A stretch of DNA of 55,542 nt, taken from DAOTUB01 sp034437455 (GTDB lineage: Bacteria > Chloroflexota > Anaerolineae > B4-G1). The first letter of the stretch is position 1; the number at the start of each line of letters is the position of its first letter. The translations under genes were made by a program, and so were the position numbers. Below the pieces are notes generated by a model. The model was given only the letters and a program-made list of their open reading frames with translations. It was not told where the DNA came from and made no database searches. The stretch spans positions 1 through 55,542 of the forward strand of contig DAOTUB010000085.1 in NCBI GenBank assembly GCA_034437455.1. Direction: 5' to 3'. This document shows positions 33,966 to 41,470 of this stretch, in pieces.

Positions 33966-34762
33966 GCATCACTGCCATCGTCCCCACTCTGAACGAGGAA
34001 CACAACATCCTGGACTGCCTGGAGAGCCTGGCCTGGGCGGATCGCCGCGTGGTGTTCGATTGCTTCAGCACCGACAGGACCGTGGAGCTGACCCGGCAGG
34101 TCGGGGCGGAGGTGATGCAGCATCCCTTCGAGAACTTTGCCCAGTTTCACAACGCCGCGATGGAGCGCACGGTGCCATGTGGTGGCCCACGACACCACAT
34201 GGTGGAGGCGGACTGGATCTTTTTCGTGGACGCCGACGAGCGGGCCACGCCAGAACTGGCAAAAGAGATCCTCAAGACCATCGCCGCGGATCGGGAGGAG
34301 GTGCTCTGGTGGGTGCCGCGCCACAATTATATCTTTGGACGCCTCACGCTGGGGGCGGGCTGGTATCCCGATTATCAGGCGCGCCTGCTTCGTCGGGGTC
34401 GCGCTCGTTGGGAGCGGCCCGTCCACGAGGTGGCGATAGCGGACGGGCCGGAGGGATACCTGAAGCATCCCCTCATCCACTACAACTATGACGACCTGCC
34501 TGACTTTATGGCCCGCCAGGAGAGATACAATCGCATTGACGCCGGAATTCTCCTGGAGGAGGGGATCCGGCCCCGCTTCTACACGCCGTATTCTCAGGCG
34601 GCACGTCAATTCTGGTGGCGGTTCGTGACGCTGCGCGGTGCGCGGGATGGGTTGCACGGACTGTGGCTCAGCTTACTGATGGCCTATTACGAGATGAAAA
34701 AGTACCGCCTCCTGGCAGGGCTGTGGCGGGCGTCGAGCGTTGACGGCTTTGACCAGATATGA
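33962..34762 (+). CDS. GT2-family glycosyltransferase (WaaE/KdtX-like) with palindrome insertion
   Basis: A 266-residue glycosyltransferase: 'ITAIVPTLNEEHNILDCLESLAWAD', 'VVFDCFSTDRTVELTRQVGAEVMQHPFENFAQFHNAAM', 'DWIFFVDADERATPELAKEIL' (DAD metal site), then 'GRLTLGAGWYPDYQARLLRRG' typical of the KdtX/WaaE group. Between 'NAAMERT' and 'ADWIFFVDADE' lie about a dozen extra residues (VPCGGPRHHMVE) encoded by a perfect 10-bp inverted repeat (34175-34202). A start nearer the upstream stop is impossible because of the ATGA overlap. Its last bases contain the promoter of the HNH gene. Confidence 0.87.
   Translation: MSITAIVPTLNEEHNILDCLESLAWADRRVVFDCFSTDRTVELTRQVGAEVMQHPFENFAQFHNAAMERTVPCGGPRHHMVEADWIFFVDADERATPELAKEILKTIAADREEVLWWVPRHNYIFGRLTLGAGWYPDYQARLLRRGRARWERPVHEVAIADGPEGYLKHPLIHYNYDDLPDFMARQERYNRIDAGILLEEGIRPRFYTPYSQAARQFWWRFVTLRGARDGLHGLWLSLLMAYYEMKKYRLLAGLWRASSVDGFDQI
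34175..34202 (+). repeat. Palindrome inside the WaaE-like glycosyltransferase gene
   Basis: Perfect arms CCATGTGGTG (34175-34184) and CACCACATGG (34193-34202) surround an 8-base loop. They encode residues 72-81 in frame, directly before the conserved ADW-I-FFVDADE strand, where relatives have only a short turn. Confidence 0.75.
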
Positions 34763-34768
34763 TATACT
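34740..34768 (+). promoter_or_regulatory. Promoter of the HNH endonuclease gene
   Basis: TTGACG (34740-34745), 17 bases, TATACT (34763-34768). The -35 and spacer lie in the last codons of the glycosyltransferase; the -10 follows its TGA at once. The start codon is 65 bases downstream. Confidence 0.75.
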
Positions 34769-34832
34769 GCCCCTGATACAGCCAGATGACTGACGTGCTT
34801 CTGGAGGGAGGTGCGATTTCGAGACCAGTACA

Positions 34833-35339
34833 ATGATCAATGAGCCTGTTCTGGTGCTCAACGGGAATTACGAACCGCTCAACGTATGTAATATGAAACG
34901 GGCGATGGGGTTGATCCTGTCGGGCAAGGCGACGGCGCTGGAGAACGGGCGAGGATTCATTCGAACCGTCTCCCGCACCTTTGAGCGTCCCTCGGTCATC
35001 CGCCTGATCTATATGGTGCGCCGGCCCCGACCCCGCGTGCGGCTGTGCAAGCGCGAGATTCTGCGCCGGGACGGGCATCGCTGCCAGTATTGCGGGCGGC
35101 AGGTGAGTCAACTGACGATAGATCACATTGTGCCTCGCCACCGGGGCGGGCAGCATCGTTGGGAGAACCTGGTGGCGGCCTGTCCCCAATGCAACCGAAT
35201 CAAGGGCGGACGCATTTTGGCGGAAGCGGGAATGGCGTTGCTGCGCCCGCCTTTCGAGCCGCGTCCCACGGCGCAGTATATTTTTGGACGGTACGCGTCG
35301 GGCAACGGCAGGTGGACCAAGTACTTGGAAGGTTGGTAA
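34833..35339 (+). CDS. HNH endonuclease family protein
   Basis: A 168-residue protein. The N-terminal half 'PVLVLNGNYEPLNVCNMKRAMGLILSGKA' is typical of the stand-alone HNH family common in Chloroflexota and cyanobacteria. The nuclease core is 'LRRDGHRCQYCGRQVSQLTIDHIVPRHRGGQHRWENLVAACPQCNRIKGG', with the His-Asn-His type site and two CxxC zinc pairs. The biological target is unknown; it is not next to phage or restriction genes. Own promoter at 34740-34768 and terminator at 35364-35388. Confidence 0.9.
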   Translation: MINEPVLVLNGNYEPLNVCNMKRAMGLILSGKATALENGRGFIRTVSRTFERPSVIRLIYMVRRPRPRVRLCKREILRRDGHRCQYCGRQVSQLTIDHIVPRHRGGQHRWENLVAACPQCNRIKGGRILAEAGMALLRPPFEPRPTAQYIFGRYASGNGRWTKYLEGW

Positions 35340-35363
35340 TGGCGCGGACGGGACCGAAAACCG

Positions 35364-35388
35364 GAGCCGGGTCCAACCCGGCTTTTTT
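35364..35388 (+). terminator. Intrinsic terminator after the HNH gene
   Basis: AGCCGGG and CCCGGCT pair around TCCAA and are followed by a run of T residues, 25 bases after the HNH stop. Confidence 0.85.
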
Positions 35389-35443
35389 GCTTATCGCTTT
35401 TCGAGGAGTCACCATGAACTCTGTTCACCCAGAAGGACGAAAA

Positions 35444-35530
35444 TGTAGGGCGGTTGCGGATTGGGACAATCCGACGCTAACCGCCATAGGGTCGGATAAC
35501 GTGCAACCTCCGGTTGCCTGCCGCCCTACA
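35444..35530. repeat. 87-bp palindromic intergenic element with TGTAGGGCGG ends
   Basis: The ends TGTAGGGCGG and CCGCCCTACA are exact inverted repeats; the interior also folds partly (GCGGATTGGGAC region). No target duplication is visible. It fills most of the space between the HNH terminator and the yqhQ-like gene and resembles the small non-coding repeat families of Chloroflexota and cyanobacteria. Confidence 0.65.
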
Positions 35531-35558
35531 GATTTATTTTCAGGGGAGATAGCCAACA

Positions 35559-36464
35559 ATGAGTAAACCGTTTAACTATGGAGGACAGGCCGTCATTGAG
35601 GGGGTCATGATGCGTGGATCGCGCACGATGGCCATCGCCTTGCGCGACCCCGATGGAAACATCATCGTGGAAAGAGAGCCGCTCAACGAGACGCTCTATC
35701 GCGGCCCGATCAGCCGCATCCCTTTCCTGCGCGGACTGGTCACGCTGTGGGACGCGCTGGGCCTGGGGATGAAGGCGCTGATGATGTCGGCGGATGTTTC
35801 GGCTGGCGAGGAGGTATCGTTTGAGGGGCCGGTGACTTGGGTGACAGGGCTTGTGGGCATTGGCATGGGCATAGGGCTTTTTATGCTGCTGCCCTCGTTC
35901 CTGGTTGGATTGCTGGTTCCCTACATCGACTCAAGAGGGCTGCTTAGCTTGCTGGAGGGCATCGTGCGACTGCTCATCATTATGGGCTATATGTGGGTCG
36001 TCGGTTTCATGCCCGATATCCAGCGTGTGTTTGCCTATCACGGCGCGGAGCACAAGACGATCAACGCTTACGAGACAGGCGTAGGGCTGACCGTGGACGA
36101 GGTGCGTCCTTTCCCGACCGCTCACGTTCGCTGCGGCACGTCCTTTCTCTTGACGCTGGTCATCATCACGGTCTTGATCTTTGCTCCCTTCAGACAGCCC
36201 TCGCTGATCGGGCGTTTGCTCAGTCGGCTCTTGCTGCTGCCGGTCCTCGCTGGTATTTCTTACGAGGCGATCCGCCTGACGGCCCGCTTTGCCGACCGGC
36301 CCTGGATGCAGGTATTGAGCGCGCCCAACCGGGCGCTCCAACGTTTGACGACCCGCGAGCCTGACGACGGGATGCTGGAGGTGGCGATCACGGCGCTAAA
36401 AGCTGTGCTTTCGGACGAAGAGATTGCTCTTGCCGAAGCGGAGGGTGAATCCGGGGAAGAATGA
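35559..36464 (+). CDS. YqhQ/DUF1385 family membrane protein
   Basis: A 301-residue protein with the family marks 'YGGQAVIEGVMMRGSRTMAIALRDPDG', 'RIPFLRGLVTLWDALGLGMKALMMSA' and 'YHGAEHKTINAYE' followed by 'HVRCGTSFLL'. Four or so membrane helices. The conserved His/Glu-rich 'HGAEHKTI' suggests a metal site, but the biochemical role is not established. It overlaps the nitroreductase gene by 4 bases (ATGA). Confidence 0.88.
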   Translation: MSKPFNYGGQAVIEGVMMRGSRTMAIALRDPDGNIIVEREPLNETLYRGPISRIPFLRGLVTLWDALGLGMKALMMSADVSAGEEVSFEGPVTWVTGLVGIGMGIGLFMLLPSFLVGLLVPYIDSRGLLSLLEGIVRLLIIMGYMWVVGFMPDIQRVFAYHGAEHKTINAYETGVGLTVDEVRPFPTAHVRCGTSFLLTLVIITVLIFAPFRQPSLIGRLLSRLLLLPVLAGISYEAIRLTARFADRPWMQVLSAPNRALQRLTTREPDDGMLEVAITALKAVLSDEEIALAEAEGESGEE

Positions 36465-37303
36465 TGGACATCCTCGCGGCCATGCAGCAACGTACGAGCG
36501 TTCGCAGCTATGCGGATCGTTCAGTAGATCCGACCTTGCTGGAGCGCCTGCTGGCTTTTTCTGCCACAGCCGAGCATCTTACCGAGGTTCCGCCGCGCGT
36601 CGCGCTGGTCAGCGGGGTGGAGCGGACGCGGCGCGTGCTCACCTACATGGTTGGCTCCTACGGACTGGTGCAGAACCCGCCCCATCTGCTGGTGGGCGTG
36701 TTACCTAAGGAAAGCGACCTGGCCCGGCTCGACCTGGGGTACGTGCTGGAGCAGGTGGTGCTGGAGGCGACCCGGCTGGAGTTGAGCACTTGTTGGATCA
36801 CCGGCTCCTACGATGCCGAACAAGCCGGGGACACCGTGGGATTGGATCCGGCCGAGGTGGCGGCGGCAGTCTGCGCGCTCGGTTATCCCACCGAGAGCGG
36901 CCTGGGCCGTATCCATACTCGCGTCGTGCGTCGGTTGGCGGGCGGCCATCAGCGCAAACCGCTGACAGAGATCGTCTTCGCCGGACGCTGGGGAGAACCC
37001 TGGTCGCCGGACGAGGCCGACTCGACGCTCGTTGACGCGCTGGAGCACGCCCGGCTGGCTCCCTCGGCCAGCAATCGCCAGCCGTGGCGTTTCATCGTCC
37101 GGCCGGATGACGCGGCCTTGCCGGTGGTGCTCGCGTTGGCGCGGCCCAAACCGATAGACGCCGGCATCGTGATGGCTCACCTGGCGCTGGCCTCCGCCGC
37201 GCTGGAGCGCGCGGGAAGGTGGCAGGTGCGGTGGCGGGATGCTGCCCTGGCGCGGGAATGTGGCTTGCCGGATGGGGTGATCCCTGTGGCGACTTTTTCC
37301 TGA
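36461..37303 (+). CDS. Nitroreductase-family FMN protein
   Basis: A 280-residue protein of the nitroreductase fold: 'MQQRTSVRSYADRSVDPTLLERLLAF' (FMN phosphate-binding RxSxRxY) at the N terminus. The C-terminal half carries a second characteristic segment ('ALEHARLAPSASNRQPWRFIV'). ATG 36461 or 36464 both fit. This large type often acts on unknown flavin substrates. It is co-translated with the yqhQ-like gene and followed by ywaF-like five bases later; no functional link is evident. Confidence 0.85.
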   Translation: MMDILAAMQQRTSVRSYADRSVDPTLLERLLAFSATAEHLTEVPPRVALVSGVERTRRVLTYMVGSYGLVQNPPHLLVGVLPKESDLARLDLGYVLEQVVLEATRLELSTCWITGSYDAEQAGDTVGLDPAEVAAAVCALGYPTESGLGRIHTRVVRRLAGGHQRKPLTEIVFAGRWGEPWSPDEADSTLVDALEHARLAPSASNRQPWRFIVRPDDAALPVVLALARPKPIDAGIVMAHLALASAALERAGRWQVRWRDAALARECGLPDGVIPVATFS

Positions 37304-37307
37304 ACCG

Positions 37308-38042
37308 ATGGGACAATTCTTTGCCAAAGAGTACACGGGCGAGCCGTTCCGGCTGTTCGGCCCGCCGCACCTCATCGCCATAGGCATTGTCCTTCTCATC
37401 AATCTCATCCTGATCCGCTTCGGACGACGATTCCCTCCGCGCTGGCGCTCTCCGCTTCGCTATACGCTCGCGTTCATTCTCGTTTTTAACGAGGCCCTCT
37501 GGCACGGGTGGAACTGGGCCACCGGCCAATGGACGATCCAGACGATGCTGCCCCTTCACCTTTGCAGCGCGCTGATTTTTCTCAGCGCGCTGATGCTCGT
37601 CACCAAAAGCTATCTCTTGTACGAACTGGTCTATTTTCTGGGGATCGCGGGCGCTTCTCAGGCGCTCATCACGCCGGACGCCGGCCGGTATGGGTTTCCC
37701 CATTTCCGCTTTTTTCAGTGCATCATCTCCCACGGTTCCGTCGTCGTCGCCGGGGTTTTTATGACGGCCGTGGAGCGGTTTCGCCCGTTCCCAAAATCTA
37801 TTCTACGAGTGGCCGTGATCGCGAACCTCTACATGCTGTTCGTTGCCATCGTGAATACCCTCATCGGCAGCAATTACCTGATGATCGCCTACAAGCCCCA
37901 GGCGGAATGGCCGACTCTCTTTGACCTGCTGCCGCCCTGGCCGTGGTACATCCCTGTGATGGAGTTGATCGGCCTGGCGTTGGCGCTGCTTCTCTATCTC
38001 CCCTTTGCCCTGCGGGATTGGAAAGCCAAGAGCGCAGCTTGA
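37308..38042 (+). CDS. YwaF/TIGR02206-family integral membrane protein
   Basis: A 244-residue protein with six or seven helices: 'YTGEPFRLFGPPHLIAIGIVLLINLILI', 'LPLHLCSALIFLSALML' and 'FFQCIISHGSVVVAGVFM', all characteristic of the family; the acidic and His residues are kept. Function unknown, with no enzymatic assignment. It ends a three-gene run (yqhQ, nitroreductase, this). The 241 bases after it hold a pair of REP-like repeats. Confidence 0.85.
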   Translation: MGQFFAKEYTGEPFRLFGPPHLIAIGIVLLINLILIRFGRRFPPRWRSPLRYTLAFILVFNEALWHGWNWATGQWTIQTMLPLHLCSALIFLSALMLVTKSYLLYELVYFLGIAGASQALITPDAGRYGFPHFRFFQCIISHGSVVVAGVFMTAVERFRPFPKSILRVAVIANLYMLFVAIVNTLIGSNYLMIAYKPQAEWPTLFDLLPPWPWYIPVMELIGLALALLLYLPFALRDWKAKSAA

Positions 38043-38100
38043 CGGTATGGAGTTGGGTTTCTCTTCACCTATTCTCCCACTCAATGTTATCAAATTAAGG

Positions 38101-38272
38101 AAGCGAGCGCCGGTTGAGTAGGCCCGAAGGGCCGTATCGAAACCAAGCGAGCGGGTCTTGTAACAGATTTCGACTGCATGGGCTGCGCAGGGGTTTCGAT
38201 GAACTCAACCCAGGGGTTTCGATACGCTCCAGCGCGAAAAGCGCGCGCTTCTGCTACCCAACCGACGGCGCT
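38101..38272. repeat. REP-like pair of the GAGTAG/CGTATCGAAACC family
   Basis: The left unit (about 38101-38154) runs from GCGAGCGC through GGTTGAGTAG, a GCCC/GGGC hairpin, to CGTATCGAAACCAAGCGAGC. An inverted unit (about 38214-38272) runs from GGTTTCGATACGC through a long CGCGC hairpin to CTACCCAACCG. Head-to-head paired units are typical of REP/BIME elements. It lies between the convergent ywaF-like and metG genes. Confidence 0.75.
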
Positions 38273-38283
38273 TAATGACGTTG

Positions 38284-39810
38284 TTATTCCACTTCCCTTG
38301 GGAACAGCGGTGGCCCTGGAATCACCTGCGTCCCTGGTTGGAGCGATCCCCAGGATAGCCCATCCTTCAGCAGTATCGGCGGCTGCCAACCCAATCGACG
38401 CCATAGCTCGGCCATCCGTTCGGGCAGCACGGGCTGGAGCAGGATCGAGGTCAGGCGCAGCGCCTCGGTGGCGTGGTAGAGAATCGTCGCCACTCGCTCC
38501 GCTTGCCCTGCTTTGGCCTGCCTCCAGGGCGCGGTTCGCTCCAGGTAGCTGTTGATCTCGCCGACGACGCTCATCATCTGCGCCAGCGCCTCGTTGATCG
38601 CCAATGCCTCAATCTGATCGAGCGCCTGGGGGACCAGGGCGAGGCATCGCTTGCGCAAGGCCGTCTCCTCGTCCGTCGGCTCCCCCGGCTTGGGGATTCG
38701 CCCGTCGCAGTATCGCCCGATCATGTTGACCAGCCGGTGCAGCAAGTTGCCCAGGTCGTTCGCCAGGTCTCCCTGGTAGCGATGGACCAGATTTTCCTCG
38801 CTGAAATCGGCGTCGCGGCCCAGCGTCATGTCGCGCATCAAAAAGTAGCGGAACCCATCCACGCCGTAGACCTCGGCCAGGTCGAGGGGTTTGACCACGT
38901 TGCCCAGCGATTTGGACATCTTGGTCTCCTGAACCACCCACCAACCGTGGGCAAAGATCGTCTGGGGCTGGGGCAGACCGGCGGCCTGGAGCATCGTCGG
39001 CCAGTAGACCGAGTGTGTGGTGAGAATGTCTTTGCCGATCAGGTGAATGGCTTGCGGCCACAGGTGGGCGAAATGCTCGTCGTCCACCAGGTAGCCGGCC
39101 GCGGTGACATAGTTGATCAGCGCGTCGAACCAGACGTAGGTTACGTAATCGGGATCGAAGGGAAGCGGGATACCCCAACTCAGACGATTCACGGGCCGGG
39201 AGATGCACAGGTCGCCCAGGGGGCGGCGCAGGAAACCCAGGACCTCGTTGCGGCGGCTCTCTGGCTGGATGAACGACGGGTGCGCGGTGATGTATTTGAT
39301 CAGCCAATCCTGGTAATCGCTCATCCTGAAAAAGTAGTTTGGCTCGACGATCCGCTCGACCGGCCGCTCGCAGTCGGGGCAATTGCCGTCTATCAGATCC
39401 TTCTCGGTCCAGAACCTCTCGTCGGGCACGCAGTACCAGCCCTCGTATTCTCCGCGATAGATTTCTCCCCGGTCCCACAAGCCTTGCAGGATCGTCTCGA
39501 CGACGCGAACGTGGCGCGGCTCGGTGGTGCGGATAAAGTCGTCGTAAGCTACGTGCAGCCGCTCCCAGGTCTGCCGGAAGCGGACGACCATCTCGTCGGC
39601 GTGGGTCTGGGGATCCACGCCCAACCATTGGGCCGCTTCTTGCACTTTCTGCCCGTGCTCGTCGGTCCCGGTGAGGAAAAAGGTCTCGTCGCCGCGCAGC
39701 CGGGCGTAGCGGGCCAGCACGTCGGCCAGGATGGTGGTGTAGGCGTGCCCCAGGTGCGGCTCGTCATTAACGTAATAGATCGGCGTGGTGACGTAAAATG
39801 GTTTGCTCAT
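38284..39810 (-). CDS. metG: Methionyl-tRNA synthetase
   Basis: A 508-residue short-form class I synthetase that charges tRNA-Met. 'TTPIYYVNDEPHLGHAYTTILADVLAR' contains the HIGH motif (HLGH) and 'KMSKSLGN' the KMSKS loop. One reduced zinc knuckle ('CPDCERP') is present, and no C-terminal tRNA-binding domain follows. Two ATGs are adjacent (39811-39813 and 39808-39810); the second is better spaced from AAGGAGG and gives the usual MSKPFYVTTP start. It is preceded by its own promoter, a Met-rich leader peptide and a terminator hairpin, which together point to attenuation by charged tRNA-Met. Confidence 0.95.
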   Translation of the reverse strand: MSKPFYVTTPIYYVNDEPHLGHAYTTILADVLARYARLRGDETFFLTGTDEHGQKVQEAAQWLGVDPQTHADEMVVRFRQTWERLHVAYDDFIRTTEPRHVRVVETILQGLWDRGEIYRGEYEGWYCVPDERFWTEKDLIDGNCPDCERPVERIVEPNYFFRMSDYQDWLIKYITAHPSFIQPESRRNEVLGFLRRPLGDLCISRPVNRLSWGIPLPFDPDYVTYVWFDALINYVTAAGYLVDDEHFAHLWPQAIHLIGKDILTTHSVYWPTMLQAAGLPQPQTIFAHGWWVVQETKMSKSLGNVVKPLDLAEVYGVDGFRYFLMRDMTLGRDADFSEENLVHRYQGDLANDLGNLLHRLVNMIGRYCDGRIPKPGEPTDEETALRKRCLALVPQALDQIEALAINEALAQMMSVVGEINSYLERTAPWRQAKAGQAERVATILYHATEALRLTSILLQPVLPERMAELWRRLGWQPPILLKDGLSWGSLQPGTQVIPGPPLFPREVE

Positions 39811-39834
39811 CATGTTCCTCCTTTTGGGTGAACG

Positions 39835-39861
39835 AAAAAAGCCTCCCGTCGGGGAGGCTTT
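39835..39861 (-). terminator. Attenuator terminator upstream of metG
   Basis: On the minus strand AAAGCCTCCC and GGGAGGCTTT pair around CGAC, and the T-run continues to 39835. It lies between the leader peptide stop and the metG ribosome site. Its 5' arm (CCTCCCC) is also complementary to GGGGAGG in the last leader codons (39898-39904), giving an alternative antiterminator. Confidence 0.85.
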
Positions 39862-39891
39862 GTGATCGCACAGACTGTGATAGGTTTAGGT

Positions 39892-39981
39892 CTACAACCT
39901 CCCCAACGCCCCATAGCCATGGCCGATGACCATGGCACTGCGCATCATCATGTTGTTGGAGAGAGTGACCAAAGGTTTCAT
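39892..39981 (-). CDS. metG leader peptide with three consecutive Met codons
   Basis: A 29-codon frame starting at ATG 39979-39981, five bases after GAGGTG, and ending in TAG. It starts MKPLVTLSNN, then has MMM at codons 11-13 and another Met at 17, and ends in LGRL. Five Met in 29 residues directly before a methionyl-tRNA synthetase gene is the mark of a regulatory leader. If tRNA-Met is uncharged, a ribosome stalled at codons 11-13 leaves codons 26-29 (TTG GGG AGG TTG) free to pair with the terminator arm, so metG is read. If translation finishes, the ribosome covers them and the terminator forms. The mechanism is inferred from layout. Confidence 0.8.
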   Translation of the reverse strand: MKPLVTLSNNMMMRSAMVIGHGYGALGRL

Positions 39982-40003
39982 ATTGCACCTCAATCTTGAC
40001 TAC

Positions 40004-40032
40004 ATCGTACCACACATTCACCCAACGGTCAA
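40004..40032 (-). promoter_or_regulatory. Promoter of the metG leader
   Basis: TTGACC (40027-40032), 17 bases, TACGAT (40004-40009) on the minus strand. The start point near 39997 leaves about 16 bases before the leader ATG, with GAGGTG in it. Confidence 0.65.
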
Positions 40033-40045
40033 GCGAGAAGGAAGG

Positions 40046-40073
40046 TTGAAAACTGGGTCTTTTGTGGTACACT
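40046..40073 (+). promoter_or_regulatory. Promoter of the MFS transporter gene
   Basis: TTGAAA (40046-40051), 16 bases, TACACT (40068-40073), divergent from the metG promoter. The leader then holds a perfect 10-bp hairpin (40095-40118, GAGCAACCAC with GTGGTTGCTC) and a REP-like unit before the ATG at 40242. Confidence 0.55.
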
Positions 40074-40128
40074 GCCTTCTGGCTTCGAGGTTGGGAGCAA
40101 CCACTGAGGTGGTTGCTCAGGCCGTTGA

Positions 40129-40190
40129 AGCGAGCGCTGGTTGAGTAGCCGCCGCGCTTTTTGCGGCGGCGTATCGAAACCAAGCGAGCA
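40129..40190 (+). repeat. REP-like unit of the GAGTAG/CGTATCGAAACC family
   Basis: The unit runs from AGCGAGCGCTGGTTGAGTAG through a GCCGCCGCG/TGCGGCGGC hairpin to CGTATCGAAACCAAGCGAGC. A single copy, transcribed in the leader of the MFS gene. It has the same outer sequence as the copies at 38101-38272 and 52567-52709. Confidence 0.75.
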
Positions 40191-40241
40191 GCTTTTGTGA
40201 CTGATTTTGCCTTCCATAGGTTGCCTAGAGGAGATATCGAA

Positions 40242-41447
40242 ATGAACAATACAATGGTGGCAGAATCTACGGATCGATCTGCCGAAACTGAAGAATTCCA
40301 AACCGGTCGCGTGCTCACCATCAGCGCCGCGCACGGCGTGCACGATACATACACGGCCTTCCTGCCGTCTCTGCTGCCGGTTTTTATCGCCAACTTTGTC
40401 CTCTCCAAGACCGAGGCCGGGCTTTTGACCGTCTTTATGCAGGGGCCGTCGCTGCTTCAGCCGTTCATCGGCCACCTGGCCGACCGGCTCAGTTTGCGCT
40501 ACCTCGTCATCCTGGCTCCGGCGGTGAGCGCCGCGATGATGAGCTTGTTGGGCGTGGCCCCAGGGTACGCCGTGTTGGCCCTCTTCTTGATCGTCGCCGG
40601 AATCAGCTCCGCCAGTATCCACGCGGTGGGGCCGGTGATGGCTGGGCGCGTATCAGGACGGCAACTGGGCCGCGGGATGGGGTTCTGGATGGTCGGCGGC
40701 GAGGTGGGGCGCACGTTGGGGCCTATCGTGATCGTAACGGCCCTCGAATTCTTGACGCTTAAGGGCACGCCTTGGCTGATGCTCGCGGGCCTTTTGATGT
40801 CGGCCATCCTGTATGTCCGGCTCAGAGACGTGCCTGGACGGTCCTTGGATGTCGGCCAGGGACTTCCTTGGTGGCAGGCGTTGCGGAGCATGGGGCCGCT
40901 TCTGATCCCGTTAGCAGGCGTCATCTTGGTGCGCTCCTTCATGGTATCGGTGTTGACCACCTACCTGCCCACTTTTTTGAATGAGGAGGGCGCTGCTCTC
41001 TTCGTCGCTGGCGCTTCTCTCTCGATCTTGGAGGCGGCGGGCGTGGTGGGCGCGTTGCTCGGAGGTTCACTGAGCGACCGTTTTGGCCGTCGCTCTGTTC
41101 TTTTTGCCTCTATGCTGGTCACGCCGATTTTTATGTTTGTCTTCTTGGCAGTGGAAGGATGGCTCCACATCCTCTTGCTCTTGACGATGGGCCTCACCGC
41201 GCTATCCGTCACCCCGGTTATCATGGCGCTGGTGCAGGAGAGTTTTCCCGATAATCGGGCGCTGGCTAACGGCGCCTACATGGCGCTGGGCTTTACGATC
41301 CGCGCTGTGGTGATCGTCATCCTGGGCGCGATCGGGGACCTGTTCAGCCTGCGCGTGGCCTTTATCGTCGGCGCAGTCGTCCCGTTGTTGGGGTTGCCCT
41401 TCGTTCTGCTTTTGCCAAAGGCGCGTGTTCTTGACAGCCAGGGGTAG
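40242..41447 (+). CDS. MFS transporter, fosmidomycin-resistance (Fsr)-like
   Basis: A 401-residue protein starting at ATG 40242 behind AGAGGAG; the longer upstream frame runs through a repeat and is not used. Twelve membrane helices, with 'HGVHDTYTAFLPSLLPVFIANFVLSKTEAGLL' and 'QPFIGHLADRLSLR' (MFS motif A) in the N half and 'GGSLSDRFGRRSVLF' in the C half. It is close in layout to Fsr-type efflux pumps. The substrate is unknown. Transcribed away from metG. Confidence 0.87.
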   Translation: MNNTMVAESTDRSAETEEFQTGRVLTISAAHGVHDTYTAFLPSLLPVFIANFVLSKTEAGLLTVFMQGPSLLQPFIGHLADRLSLRYLVILAPAVSAAMMSLLGVAPGYAVLALFLIVAGISSASIHAVGPVMAGRVSGRQLGRGMGFWMVGGEVGRTLGPIVIVTALEFLTLKGTPWLMLAGLLMSAILYVRLRDVPGRSLDVGQGLPWWQALRSMGPLLIPLAGVILVRSFMVSVLTTYLPTFLNEEGAALFVAGASLSILEAAGVVGALLGGSLSDRFGRRSVLFASMLVTPIFMFVFLAVEGWLHILLLLTMGLTALSVTPVIMALVQESFPDNRALANGAYMALGFTIRAVVIVILGAIGDLFSLRVAFIVGAVVPLLGLPFVLLLPKARVLDSQG

Positions 41448-41470
41448 CGTGTTATGATACTGTCAGCGTC

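Noticed and set aside
39835..40000. T-box or SAM riboswitch upstream of metG
   Set aside because: There is no T-box core and no SAM-riboswitch-like junction. The space is filled by a translated leader and a single terminator.
39926..40144. 72-codon plus-strand frame opposite the metG leader
   Set aside because: It has no ribosome site, runs through the metG promoter and ends in a REP-like repeat. The minus-strand leader frame explains the sequence better.
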